A model generated the notes under the pieces. That model did no database searches, had not been told where the DNA came from, and worked only from the letters and a program-made list of their open reading frames with translations. From an uncultured Faecalibacterium sp. (GTDB lineage Bacteria > Bacillota > Clostridia > Oscillospirales > Ruminococcaceae), in the NCBI GenBank assembly GCA_900540455.1, contig UQGD01000019.1, positions 1 through 43,164 on the forward strand: 43,164 nt of DNA, read 5' to 3'. Positions 6,090 through 14,127 of this stretch are shown here, one piece after another (position 1 is the first letter of the stretch; every line of letters starts with the position of its first letter). The position numbers and the translations under genes were made by a program.

Positions 6090-8285
6090 ATGAGCATCAA
6101 AATCGCACTGGCTGGCAACCCCAACTGCGGCAAGACCACGTTATTCAATGCCCTGACCGGCTCCAACCAATATGTGGGCAACTGGCCCGGCGTTACGGTG
6201 GAAAAAAAAGAGGGCAAGCTAAAAGGGGCAGAGGATGTTTTGATCCAGGATCTGCCCGGCATCTATTCTCTCTCGCCCTACACGCTGGAAGAAGTCGTCT
6301 CCCGCAATTATCTGGTCAATGAAAAACCGGACGCCATCCTGAACATCCTGGACGGCACCAACATCGAGCGCAACCTCTACCTGACCACCCAGCTGCTGGA
6401 GCTGGGCATCCCGGTGGTGCTGGCTGTGAACATGATGGACCTGGTACGCCGCAGCGGTGACCAGATCGACCTGGAAAAGCTGGGCCGGGCTTTGGGCTGC
6501 AAAGCGGTGGCCGTCAGCGCCCTGAAAGGGGAGGGCGGCATGGAGGCTGCACAGCTGGCCGCGAAAGCCGCGCGGGAAGAACAGCCCGGCCAGCATCCCC
6601 ATGTATTCACCGGCAGTGTAGAGCACGCTTTGGCTCATATCGAAGAGTCCATCCAGGACCAGGTAGAACCTCGCTTTCTGCGCTGGTATGCGGTCAAGCT
6701 GTTTGAACGGGATGAGAAGGTGCAGCAAGAGCTGTCCCTGCCCTCAGACCAAATGGCCCATATCGACCAGCATATCCAGGACTGTGAGCAAGAGATGGAG
6801 GACGATGCCGAAAGCATCATTACCAACCAGCGGTATGCCTATATCCAATCCGTCGTATCCCGCTCGGTGTGCAAAAAGCCCCGGGCGCAGCATATGACCA
6901 TCTCGGATAAGGTGGATCGTATCGTGACCCACCGGGTGCTGGCACTGCCCATCTTTGCCCTGGTCATGTGGCTGATCTATGCACTTTCCATGGGCACCTC
7001 CCTTGCAGATGGAGGCATTGGTATCGGCACCTTTGTCACCGACTGGACCAACGATGTTCTGTTTGGAGAGTGGGTCCCCGGGATTGTGGGCGGCTGGCTG
7101 GAAAGCCTGGGTGTGGCTGGCTGGCTCAGCAGCCTGATCCTGGACGGCATCGTAGCTGGTGTAGGCGCTGTGCTGGGTTTTGTACCCCAGATGCTGGTAC
7201 TGTTCTTGCTGCTCTCCATTCTGGAGGATGTGGGTTATATGGCCCGCGTTGCCTTTATCATGGACCGTATCTTCCGCCGATTCGGCCTGTCCGGCAAGAG
7301 CTTTATCCCTATGCTGGTGGGCACCGGCTGCGGCGTGCCGGGTGTGATGGCCTCCCGCACCATTGAAAATGAGCGTGACCGCCGCATGACCATTATGACC
7401 ACCTGCTTTATCCCCTGCGGCGCTAAGATGCCCATTATCGGCTTGTTTGCCGGTGCACTGTTTGGCGGCTCCAGCTTGGTAGCCGTATCCGCCTATTTTA
7501 TCGGCATGGCTGCCATTGTAGTGTCCGGTATTATCCTGAAAAAGACCCGGCTGTTTGCAGGCGAGCCGGCACCTTTTGTCATGGAGCTGCCTGCCTACCA
7601 TCTGCCCGCCTGGGGCAACGTACTGCGTGCTGCCGGTGAGCGGGGCGGTTCCTTTATCCGCCGCGCTGGCAGCGTGATCCTGCTGTCCACCATTTTGCTG
7701 TGGTTCCTCCAGAGCTTTGGCTTTGAGGGCGGACAGTTCGGCATGGTGGAAAACAGCGATGCCTCCCTGCTGGCAGCTGTAGCCGGTGTCATTGCACCGG
7801 TATTCGCCCCCCTGGGCTTTGGCGATTGGGAACCCACCGTGGCCACCTTTACCGGTTTGATCGCCAAAGAAAACGTCGTTGGCACCCTGGGTGTGTTGTA
7901 TGGCTTTGCTGAAGTAGCCGAGGAAGGCGAAGAGATCTGGGCGAACATTGCCGCCGACTTTACTCCGCTGGCTGCCTACAGCTTTATGATCTTCAACCTG
8001 TTGTGCGCCCCCTGCTTTGCCGCTATGGGTGCGATCAAGCGGGAGATGAACAGCCCCCGCTGGACGGTTTTGGCCATTGGTTATATGTGCCTGCTGGCTT
8101 ACTGTTCTTCCTTGGTGGTGTATCAGCTGGGCGGCCTGATCACGGGTGAGATCGGCTTCAGCTTCTTCACCGCAGCAGCCATCGCTGTGCTGGCTTTTGG
8201 CCTGTGGATGCTGCTGCGTCCCGCCCCCAAACATGACCTGAAACAAAATCACCGCACCGCTGTGGAGGCTTCGTCCCGCAGCTGA
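6090..8285 (+). CDS. feoB: Ferrous iron transporter B
   Basis: Membrane Fe(II) transporter of 731 residues with an N-terminal GTPase domain. G motifs: GNPNCGKT (residues 9-16), DLPG (54-57), NMMD (114-117) and VSALKG (about 143). The NWPGVTVEKKEG segment just after the P-loop is a FeoB signature. After a helical linker rich in acidic residues (about 165-250) come the Gate and core membrane helices with GTGCGVPG and CGAKMPI, the Cys-containing motifs of FeoB proteins. It follows two feoA genes and is followed by a Cys-rich FeoB-associated membrane protein. Start after GGGAGGCGGCAT. Complete and of normal length. Confidence 0.97.
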   Translation: MSIKIALAGNPNCGKTTLFNALTGSNQYVGNWPGVTVEKKEGKLKGAEDVLIQDLPGIYSLSPYTLEEVVSRNYLVNEKPDAILNILDGTNIERNLYLTTQLLELGIPVVLAVNMMDLVRRSGDQIDLEKLGRALGCKAVAVSALKGEGGMEAAQLAAKAAREEQPGQHPHVFTGSVEHALAHIEESIQDQVEPRFLRWYAVKLFERDEKVQQELSLPSDQMAHIDQHIQDCEQEMEDDAESIITNQRYAYIQSVVSRSVCKKPRAQHMTISDKVDRIVTHRVLALPIFALVMWLIYALSMGTSLADGGIGIGTFVTDWTNDVLFGEWVPGIVGGWLESLGVAGWLSSLILDGIVAGVGAVLGFVPQMLVLFLLLSILEDVGYMARVAFIMDRIFRRFGLSGKSFIPMLVGTGCGVPGVMASRTIENERDRRMTIMTTCFIPCGAKMPIIGLFAGALFGGSSLVAVSAYFIGMAAIVVSGIILKKTRLFAGEPAPFVMELPAYHLPAWGNVLRAAGERGGSFIRRAGSVILLSTILLWFLQSFGFEGGQFGMVENSDASLLAAVAGVIAPVFAPLGFGDWEPTVATFTGLIAKENVVGTLGVLYGFAEVAEEGEEIWANIAADFTPLAAYSFMIFNLLCAPCFAAMGAIKREMNSPRWTVLAIGYMCLLAYCSSLVVYQLGGLITGEIGFSFFTAAAIAVLAFGLWMLLRPAPKHDLKQNHRTAVEASSRS

Positions 8286-8324
8286 TAGTGCAGACAAAAA
8301 ACAAGAAAGGAGCGTGTCCGCTCT

Positions 8325-8519
8325 ATGATGGATTTTATCGCCGCAAATTTTAACCTGCCCACCGTATTGATCGCCTTGTTGGTGATAGCCGGTATCCTGC
8401 TGGCTGTGCGCAGCGTCCGGCGTTCCGGTGGCTGCAAGTGTTCTGGCAACTGCGGCAGTTGTTCCGGATGTTCGGGCAGCTGCTCCTGTCACAACTCCTC
8501 CTCTGCACCGAAAAAGTGA
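8325..8519 (+). CDS. FeoB-associated Cys-rich membrane protein
   Basis: A 64-residue protein with one N-terminal membrane helix (LPTVLIALLVIAGILLAV) and a short basic linker. A tail of eight cysteines follows (GGCKC, NCGSCSGCSGSCSCH). This plan matches the FeoB-associated Cys-rich family found after feoB in many Firmicutes. The role is not settled; metal handling or interaction with FeoB is the usual suggestion. The first ATG at 8325 follows AAAGGAG by 12 bases, and the second ATG three bases later is also possible. It closes the feo operon, with a strong terminator just downstream. Confidence 0.88.
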   Translation: MMDFIAANFNLPTVLIALLVIAGILLAVRSVRRSGGCKCSGNCGSCSGCSGSCSCHNSSSAPKK

Positions 8520-8529
8520 TCCGCAACTA

Positions 8530-8564
8530 AAAAAACAGGCAGTTCCTAGAACTGCCTGTTTTTT
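8530..8564 (+). terminator. Terminator of the feo operon
   Basis: A perfect 16-base inverted repeat (AAAAAACAGGCAGTTC and its complement) around a three-base loop, ending in a T-run. It could also stop the converging XRE gene transcript from the other side. Confidence 0.9.
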
Positions 8565-8590
8565 GCGTCACAAAACTTTCTCCAAGCCGC

Positions 8591-8791
8591 TCAATCAAAA
8601 AGGAAGATCTCCTCGATCGTCGCCCCGACTGCCCGTGAGATATCCACAGCCAGACGCAGCGAAGGGTTATACTGGGCTTTTTCCAGCCGCATGATCGTCT
8701 CCCGCCGAACCCCTACCATCTGCGCCAGCTGCTCCTGGGTCAGACCTTTTGCCTGTCGAAACAGCTTCAGTCTACATTCAAACTCTGCCAT
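8591..8791 (-). CDS. Small XRE-family HTH transcriptional regulator
   Basis: A 66-residue protein that is almost entirely a Cro/C1-type helix-turn-helix: LKLFRQAKGLTQEQLAQMVGVRRETIMRLEKAQYNPSLRLAVDISRAVGATIEEIFLFD. The recognition helix region is VRRETIMRLE. Proteins of this short type act as dimeric repressors, often of their own gene. A 13-base palindrome GATCATCATGATC lies in its leader (8812-8824), a good candidate operator. Start after GGAGAGTGAACT. It converges with the feo operon, and no partner gene is adjacent. Its targets cannot be read from the sequence. Confidence 0.92.
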   Translation of the reverse strand: MAEFECRLKLFRQAKGLTQEQLAQMVGVRRETIMRLEKAQYNPSLRLAVDISRAVGATIEEIFLFD

Positions 8792-8811
8792 AGTTCACTC
8801 TCCACTCTCCT

Positions 8812-8824
8812 GATCATCATGATC
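8812..8824. promoter_or_regulatory. Palindrome, candidate operator of the XRE regulator
   Basis: GATCAT-C-ATGATC is a perfect 13-base palindrome lying between the promoter (8840-8868) and the start codon of the XRE gene. Its position suits autorepression. Binding is inferred. Confidence 0.5.
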
Positions 8825-8839
8825 GTAACGGTACAGCAG

Positions 8840-8868
8840 ATAACATCACCAAGGATGTTTTGTGTCAA
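8840..8868 (-). promoter_or_regulatory. Promoter of the XRE gene
   Basis: On the minus strand, -35 TTGACA (8863-8868), 17 bases, -10 TGTTAT (8840-8845), about 50 bases before the start codon at 8791. Confidence 0.62.
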
Positions 8869-8882
8869 CCATTTGCAAAAAT

Positions 8883-8919
8883 AAAAAGCCGCAAAGAGAA
8901 AACCCCTCTGCGGCTTTTT
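8883..8919. terminator. Two-way intrinsic terminator
   Basis: AAAAAGCCGCA...AGAG pairs with CTCT...TGCGGCTTTTT. It has an A-run and a T-run on its two sides. It separates the XRE promoter from the tRNA-Lys remnant region; no gene ends directly at it. Confidence 0.7.
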
Positions 8920-9126
8920 CGAATATAAGGACAGCGCTACCTGGCCATGAGCGCCTATGGCAACCTAACAGACAACAACTTCCTGCAAGGCTTCAAAAGA
9001 ACGCTATGCATCGTGTCGTCCTTTTAGATTATACCATATTTTAGCCTATTATTCCATTCTATTTCCTGTATTTTTCAAATATTATACTCTATTTTTTCCT
9101 AAAGTTTGCAGTGTAAGTTACAAAAT

Positions 9127-9161
9127 AAAAAGAGCCTTTCTGAAACAGAAAAGCTCTTTTT
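9127..9161 (-). terminator. Terminator after the tRNA-Lys remnant
   Basis: AAAAAGAGC and GCTCTTTTT form the outer stem, with CTTTCTG/CAGAAAAG inside. It lies two bases past the CCA end of the tRNA-Lys 3' half, on the minus strand, and once ended that tRNA transcript. Confidence 0.75.
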
Positions 9162-9162
9162 A

Positions 9163-9207
9163 TGGTGCACCTCCAGGGACTCGAACACTGGGCCCACTGA
9201 TTAAGAG
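9163..9207 (-). pseudogene. 3' half of a broken tRNA-Lys(CTT), second integration scar
   Basis: Read on the minus strand, the sequence starts with an anticodon loop CTCTTAA (anticodon CTT). It continues with anticodon 3' stem TCAGT, variable loop, T arm with TTCGAGT, acceptor 3' strand and an encoded CCA, as in a tRNA-Lys. Upstream of the loop, where ACTGA, the D arm and the acceptor 5' strand should be, unrelated A/T-rich sequence begins. The break is again at the anticodon loop, so this is most simply the left junction of an integrated island holding the Kdp genes. No matching 5' half was found elsewhere in the window. Confidence 0.75.
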
Positions 9208-9834
9208 AAACCAATGTGCAACAATCGTCAATTTGTTATTTTTATCGTAAATTAGTGTTTTACATCTGCTGCATTCTTTGCACCTGTTGTCCCCTCTCGC
9301 ATCCGTTATCCGGCCGTTCCGGTGTGCAAAAAGTGTGCAGAGCCAAAATCAGCCCCTTAAAGCAGGCATCGGTTTTTATGCAAAGCCGGGAAAATGGCCG
9401 GGTTCGAACCCAAAACGGCAGCTGCAATCTTGCCTGTTTAGCCCAAACATCAAATGTACATCAACAACTACGATTCCTGGCAGGGATTTGGACAACTGCG
9501 ATCTCTTATAAATCCAAAGCAGCTCTTTCTATGTGGACTTTTCTGGGTGGAAATACCCAGAGGGTTCACTTTTTTATTTTATCGACAGCGCCTCCATCCG
9601 GGCTATACAGCTGTTTTGAAATTTATTTGGCAGCAAAACCCTGAAGGATCACGACTTGTTATAAAGCGTGACGGATTTCAGACAAAAGCGCACAAGGCTT
9701 GAACAAAGCCGTAAGATCACTTCCTGGAGCGACAAAGACTTATACAGTCTTAGTTTCGATTGCAGGATCCTTTTCCCCACTTAATACTTTAAGCGGTATT
9801 ATTGCCTTGCAAGAAAGAAATGAGGTGTACAATC
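9208..9834. other. Non-coding stretch between tRNA-Lys scar and the Kdp operon
   Basis: No convincing gene in about 625 bases. Two stretches look like decayed tRNA pieces on the minus strand: 9393-9448 (a T-arm-like GGGTTCGAACCC) and 9476-9525 (TTTATAAG loop followed by a damaged T arm). A short hairpin CTGGGT/ACCCAG lies near 9548-9565. Near 9796-9802, a TATTAT sequence could be the -10 of the Kdp promoter with no good -35, which fits activation by KdpE. No riboswitch was recognised. Confidence 0.4.
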
Positions 9835-10020
9835 ATGAGCATTACAAATGCGGCGAGAAGATTTGAACAGAGATTTGACGCAAAAGCGGAGCGCTTTATT
9901 TGGCATCATCCGCTACTTGGCTCCATCTCCATCTTTGTTGGAATGCCATTACTGGTTTTGGCGTGTGTCTGTATCAGTACGATCGTTATCTCCTTTCCTA
10001 TGGCATGGCTTTTGGGTTGA
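9835..10020 (+). CDS. Small membrane protein at the head of the kdp operon (61 aa)
   Basis: A 61-residue protein with a charged N-terminal half (MSITNAARRFEQRFDAKAERFIWHHP) and a C-terminal hydrophobic stretch of about 30 residues (GSISIFVGMPLLVLACVCIST and onward) that can form one long or two short membrane helices. Start at 9835 follows GAGGTG; a longer frame upstream has no better site. It lies about 100 bases before kdpF in the same direction and is likely the first gene of the operon. No family recognised. It could be an accessory subunit or regulator of the Kdp pump, by position only. Confidence 0.65.
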   Translation: MSITNAARRFEQRFDAKAERFIWHHPLLGSISIFVGMPLLVLACVCISTIVISFPMAWLLG

Positions 10021-10124
10021 TTGTAATCTTTATTTCATCTTTAAACGCACAAAAGATGACTAATGCCATTTTTAGAGGAAAGGTTTTATGATATTGAGGA
10101 CAGCAAAAAAGGAGGATGAATCTT

Positions 10125-10217
10125 ATGCAAATGCTAATTGCACTCATAGGTGTATGTGCGGCAGCAATGCTGCTGTGGTATGTCTATATTTTAATGAAGG
10201 GAGATGATCAGGCATGA
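10125..10217 (+). CDS. kdpF: KdpF-like small subunit of the potassium pump (30 aa)
   Basis: A 30-residue protein (MQMLIALIGVCAAAMLLWYVY, then ILMKGDDQA) made of a single membrane helix and a short polar tail. This is the size and plan of KdpF, the lipid-like peptide that stabilises the KdpFABC complex. It follows a strong AAAGGAGG site and its stop overlaps the kdpA start (ATGA), so translation is coupled. The identity rests on position, length and one membrane helix, since KdpF is too short for a strong sequence match. Confidence 0.8.
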   Translation: MQMLIALIGVCAAAMLLWYVYILMKGDDQA

Positions 10218-12028
10218 GCACCATGATTCAATATGTTTTATACCTTGCCATCCTGGTTATTTTGGCAATTCCGCTGGGCGCATACATAAAAAACGTCATG
10301 AACGGCGAGAAAACTTTTTTGTCCAAAGTTCTGACACCATGCGAAAACCTGATTTACAAGGTTATGCGTGTGGACAGAGAAGAACAGATGACATGGAAAA
10401 AATATGCGGTAAGTGTAATTGTTTTTTCCGGTATCGGGCTTGTTTTTTTGTTCCTTCTTCAACTTCTGCAGGGAGTTCTTCCCGGAAACCCGCAGAATCT
10501 TTCCGGTGTGAAATGGGATTTGGCATTTAACACTTCTGCAAGTTTCATTACCAATACAAACTGGCAGGCATATTCCGGTGAATCCACATTGAGTTATCTC
10601 ACTCAGGCTTTAGGTCTGACTGTTCAGAACTTTGTTTCCGCAGCTACAGGTATCGCCGTTCTATTTGCATTGATCCGTGGCTTTATCAAGGTGAAATCCT
10701 CCGGGCTGGGAAGCTTTTGGGTGGACTTGACCCGCATTGTGGTTCACATCCTACTCCCGCTGAATCTGGTTATTTCTCTGTTGCTGGTAGGCGGCGGCGT
10801 GATTCAGAACCTGAAAAGTGCAGAAACAGTATCCCTTGTAGAACCGATTGCCGTCAGTGCAGAAGGCGAAATCCTTGAGGATGCGGTAATTGACTTAGAC
10901 ACCGAAACCGTCACTGTAGATGGCGAAATCGTTTCGGATGCACAGATCGTCACCGAGCAGTTCGTACCGATGGGTCCTGTGGCCAGCCAGGTCGCAATCA
11001 AACAGACCGGCACCAACGGCGGCGGTTATATGGGCGTCAACTCCGCACATCCTTTGGAAAATCCCAATGCCTTTACCAATCTGATCGAAATGATTTCCAT
11101 TCTACTGATTCCGGCGGCGCTGTGTTTTACATTCGGTTCTGCGGTAAAGAACAAGAGGCAGGGTATTGCAATCTTTATGGCAATGTTTGTCTGTCTGGTT
11201 GTTGCCTTGAGCTGCATCGCCGTTACTGAACAGGTTGGAACACCCCAGCTTGCACAAAACGGCGCAGTCAATATGTCAATGGCAGAACAGGCAGGCGGCA
11301 ATATGGAGGGCAAGGAGACTCGCTTCGGCATTGCAGCGTCCTCTACCTGGGCAGCCTTCACCACAGCAGCTTCTAACGGCTCTGTAAATTCCATGCATGA
11401 CAGCTACACGCCGCTTGCCGGTATGGTGACTATGCTGCTGATGCAGCTCGGCGAGGTTATTTTCGGCGGCGTGGGCTGCGGTCTTTACGGTATGCTTGCT
11501 TTTGCCATTCTGACGGTGTTTATTGCTGGCCTGATGGTAGGCCGCACCCCGGAATTCCTTGGAAAGAAAATTGAGCCTTATGAGATGAAATGGTCGGTAC
11601 TGGTTTGCCTTGCAACACCCATTGCAATTCTGGTCGGCAGCGGTCTTGCCGCTGTAGTACCCTCTGTCATGGATAGCCTGCATAACGGCGGTGCCCACGG
11701 TTTCTCTGAAATGCTGTATGCCTACTCATCCTGTGGCGGCAATAACGGCTCTGCCTTTGCCGGTTTCAATGCGAATACCGTATTTCTGAATGTAAGCCTG
11801 GGACTGGTGATGCTCTTTGCCCGGTTCCTGCCCATCATCGGCACACTTGCAATCGCAGGCAGCCTGGCTGGGAAAAAGAAAATTGCCACGACTGCGGGCA
11901 CCTTGTCTACCACAAATGGAATGTTTGTGTTCCTGCTGATTGTTGTGGTATTGCTGATCGGTGCGCTGAGCTTCTTCCCGGCGCTTGCCCTTGGTCCGCT
12001 TGCTGAGTTCTTTGGCAGTATTGCGTAA
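10214..12028 (+). CDS. kdpA: Potassium-transporting ATPase, channel-like subunit A
   Basis: KdpA is the K+-selective channel-like membrane subunit of KdpFABC. Here it has 604 residues, longer than the roughly 560 usual for the family. Family landmarks are present: FNTSASFITNTNWQ near residue 108, the selectivity-filter motif GTNGGG (266-271) followed by NSAHPLENP, and later AFTTAASNGSVNSMHDS and SCGGNNGSAFAGF. The extra length lies mainly before the GTNGGG filter, at about residues 198-250: a strongly acidic segment (EGEILEDAVIDLDTETVTVDG) in a loop expected outside the membrane. Start overlaps the kdpF stop; kdpB follows after 15 bases. Base composition is more A/T-rich than the feo and rha genes. 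Confidence 0.97.
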   Translation: MSTMIQYVLYLAILVILAIPLGAYIKNVMNGEKTFLSKVLTPCENLIYKVMRVDREEQMTWKKYAVSVIVFSGIGLVFLFLLQLLQGVLPGNPQNLSGVKWDLAFNTSASFITNTNWQAYSGESTLSYLTQALGLTVQNFVSAATGIAVLFALIRGFIKVKSSGLGSFWVDLTRIVVHILLPLNLVISLLLVGGGVIQNLKSAETVSLVEPIAVSAEGEILEDAVIDLDTETVTVDGEIVSDAQIVTEQFVPMGPVASQVAIKQTGTNGGGYMGVNSAHPLENPNAFTNLIEMISILLIPAALCFTFGSAVKNKRQGIAIFMAMFVCLVVALSCIAVTEQVGTPQLAQNGAVNMSMAEQAGGNMEGKETRFGIAASSTWAAFTTAASNGSVNSMHDSYTPLAGMVTMLLMQLGEVIFGGVGCGLYGMLAFAILTVFIAGLMVGRTPEFLGKKIEPYEMKWSVLVCLATPIAILVGSGLAAVVPSVMDSLHNGGAHGFSEMLYAYSSCGGNNGSAFAGFNANTVFLNVSLGLVMLFARFLPIIGTLAIAGSLAGKKKIATTAGTLSTTNGMFVFLLIVVVLLIGALSFFPALALGPLAEFFGSIA

Positions 12029-12043
12029 AGGAGTTTTACAGAT

Positions 12044-14113
12044 ATGCGTACAAAACAGGAAAGTGCTTTTGCCGACCGGAAAATGCTCGGCAGGGCAATT
12101 AAAGATTCTTTTGCGAAATTAAGTCCGAAAACACAGGCAAAAAACCCGGTCATGTTTCTGGTTTTTGTGTCTGCGATCTTGACCAGTATCCTTTGGGTGG
12201 CATCCCTGTTCGGGTTAAAAGACGCTCCAAGCGGATATACACTGGCGATTGCCATTATCCTTTGGTTTACCGTGCTATTTGCCAACTTTGCCGAGGCCAT
12301 TGCAGAAGGTCGTGGTAAAGCACAGGCAGATTCTCTCCGGGCATCCCGAAAGGATGTGGACGCACATAAAATTCCCTCTGTATCGCAGAAGGACAGCGTG
12401 ACTGTGGTTCCATCCGCCCTGCTGAAAAAAGGTGAACTGGTGATCGTCAAAGCAGGAGAGCAGATTCCGGCAGACGGCGAAGTCATAGAAGGTGCGGCAT
12501 CTGTGGATGAAAGCGCCATCACCGGCGAATCCGCTCCTGTAATTCGTGAGGCAGGCGGCGACCGCAGCGCTGTAACCGGCGGCACCACTGTACTGTCGGA
12601 CTGGATTGTTGTCAGAGTGACCAACGAAGCCGGAGAAAGCTTTCTGGACAAGATGATTGCGATGGTAGAAGGTGCTGCCCGGAAGAAGACGCCCAACGAA
12701 ATTGCTTTGCAGATTTTTCTGGTAGCCTTGTCCATTATCTTTATCTTGGTAACAGTCTCTCTCTACACTTATTCCATTTTTTCTGCAAAGCTGGCGGGAA
12801 TTGAGAATCCCACCTCTGTAACAACTCTGGTAGCGCTGTTGGTGTGCCTTGCGCCTACTACCATTGGTGCCTTGCTTTCCGCCATCGGTATTGCCGGTAT
12901 GTCCCGACTGAACCAGGCAAATGTTCTGGCCATGAGTGGTCGTGCCATTGAAGCCGCCGGTGATGTAGACACTCTGATGCTTGACAAAACCGGAACAATC
13001 ACCCTGGGCAATCGACAGGCATCGGAGTTCATTCCGGTAGATGGTGTTGATATTCAGGAACTGGCGGACGCCGCTCAGCTTTCTTCTCTGGCCGATGAAA
13101 CCCCCGAGGGCAGAAGCGTTGTTGTGCTGGCAAAGGAGCAGTTTGGAATTCGTGGCAGAAGCCTTCAGGACAAGAATATGCACTTTGTCCCCTTTACTGC
13201 CGTGACTCGTATGAGCGGCGTTGACTTTGACGGCAACGAAATCCGAAAAGGCGCAGCAGATGCCATGCAGAGTTATGTGACCCATGCAGGCGGAATGTAT
13301 TCTCAAGACTGTGATCGGGTCGTCAAGTCTATTGCGTCCAAGGGCGGCACACCTCTGGTTGTGGCTAAGAACCACAAGATTCTCGGCGTTATCTATTTGA
13401 AGGATATTATCAAGCAGGGTGTGAAGGAGAAATTCGCAGATCTGCGGAAAATGGGCATCAAGACCATTATGATCACCGGCGACAATCCGATTACTGCTGC
13501 GGCCATTGCTGCCGAGGCCGGTGTGGATGACTTCCTTGCGGAAGCAACGCCGGAAGGAAAGCTGGCAATGATCCGTGATTTTCAGGCCAAGGGTCATTTG
13601 GTCGCCATGACAGGCGACGGCACCAACGACGCTCCGGCTTTGGCACAAGCAGATGTTGCAGTTGCCATGAACAGCGGCACACAAGCAGCAAAAGAAGCAG
13701 GCAACATGGTGGATTTGGACTCTTCCCCCACAAAACTGATCGACATTGTGCGCATCGGCAAACAGCTTTTGATGACACGAGGCAGCCTGACTACCTTCTC
13801 CATTGCCAACGATGTGGCAAAATACTTTGCCATTATTCCGGCGCTGTTTATGGGACTTTATCCGGGACTGTCTGCTCTGAATATTATGGGGCTGCATTCC
13901 CCGCAAAGCGCTGTCCTCTCTGCGATTATTTATAATGCACTCATCATTATTGCACTTATTCCGTTGGCGCTAAAAGGTGTGAAATATCGTGAAGTTGCTG
14001 CTGGAAAGCTGCTGTCACGGAACCTGCTGGTTTATGGTCTGGGCGGTCTGGCGGCTCCCTTTATCTTTGTGAAACTGATTGATGTTCTGCTGGTGTTTAC
14101 CGGCCTGGTATAA
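12044..14113 (+). CDS. kdpB: Potassium-transporting P-type ATPase subunit B
   Basis: Catalytic subunit of the Kdp pump; its ATP hydrolysis drives K+ uptake through KdpA. At 689 residues it is of normal length. P-type ATPase motifs are complete: TGES (160-163, actuator), DKTGTITLGN with the phosphorylated Asp at 314, KGAADAM (nucleotide domain), MITGDNPITAAAIA, and TGDGTNDAPAL with Asp 525. The segment LAPTTIGALLSAIGIAG in the membrane part is typical of KdpB. Start after AAAGGAG. It is followed by an unusual 47-aa gene before kdpC. Confidence 0.98.
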   Translation: MRTKQESAFADRKMLGRAIKDSFAKLSPKTQAKNPVMFLVFVSAILTSILWVASLFGLKDAPSGYTLAIAIILWFTVLFANFAEAIAEGRGKAQADSLRASRKDVDAHKIPSVSQKDSVTVVPSALLKKGELVIVKAGEQIPADGEVIEGAASVDESAITGESAPVIREAGGDRSAVTGGTTVLSDWIVVRVTNEAGESFLDKMIAMVEGAARKKTPNEIALQIFLVALSIIFILVTVSLYTYSIFSAKLAGIENPTSVTTLVALLVCLAPTTIGALLSAIGIAGMSRLNQANVLAMSGRAIEAAGDVDTLMLDKTGTITLGNRQASEFIPVDGVDIQELADAAQLSSLADETPEGRSVVVLAKEQFGIRGRSLQDKNMHFVPFTAVTRMSGVDFDGNEIRKGAADAMQSYVTHAGGMYSQDCDRVVKSIASKGGTPLVVAKNHKILGVIYLKDIIKQGVKEKFADLRKMGIKTIMITGDNPITAAAIAAEAGVDDFLAEATPEGKLAMIRDFQAKGHLVAMTGDGTNDAPALAQADVAVAMNSGTQAAKEAGNMVDLDSSPTKLIDIVRIGKQLLMTRGSLTTFSIANDVAKYFAIIPALFMGLYPGLSALNIMGLHSPQSAVLSAIIYNALIIIALIPLALKGVKYREVAAGKLLSRNLLVYGLGGLAAPFIFVKLIDVLLVFTGLV

Positions 14114-14127
14114 GGAGGAGGCAAAAT

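Noticed and set aside
6744..8492. A 582-codon open frame on the minus strand
   Set aside because: Antisense to feoB and the Cys-rich gene; low-complexity His/Gly/Gln-rich translation typical of a shadow frame.
9216..9644. A 142-codon open frame next to the tRNA-Lys scar
   Set aside because: No ribosome site, Cys/Ser-rich unstructured translation, and it crosses tRNA-like pieces; probably chance.
9530..9834. A cyclic di-AMP (ydaO-type) or other riboswitch before the kdp operon
   Set aside because: I looked for the conserved purine-rich blocks and did not find them; only a short hairpin and a -10-like sequence are present. A covariance-model search would be decisive.
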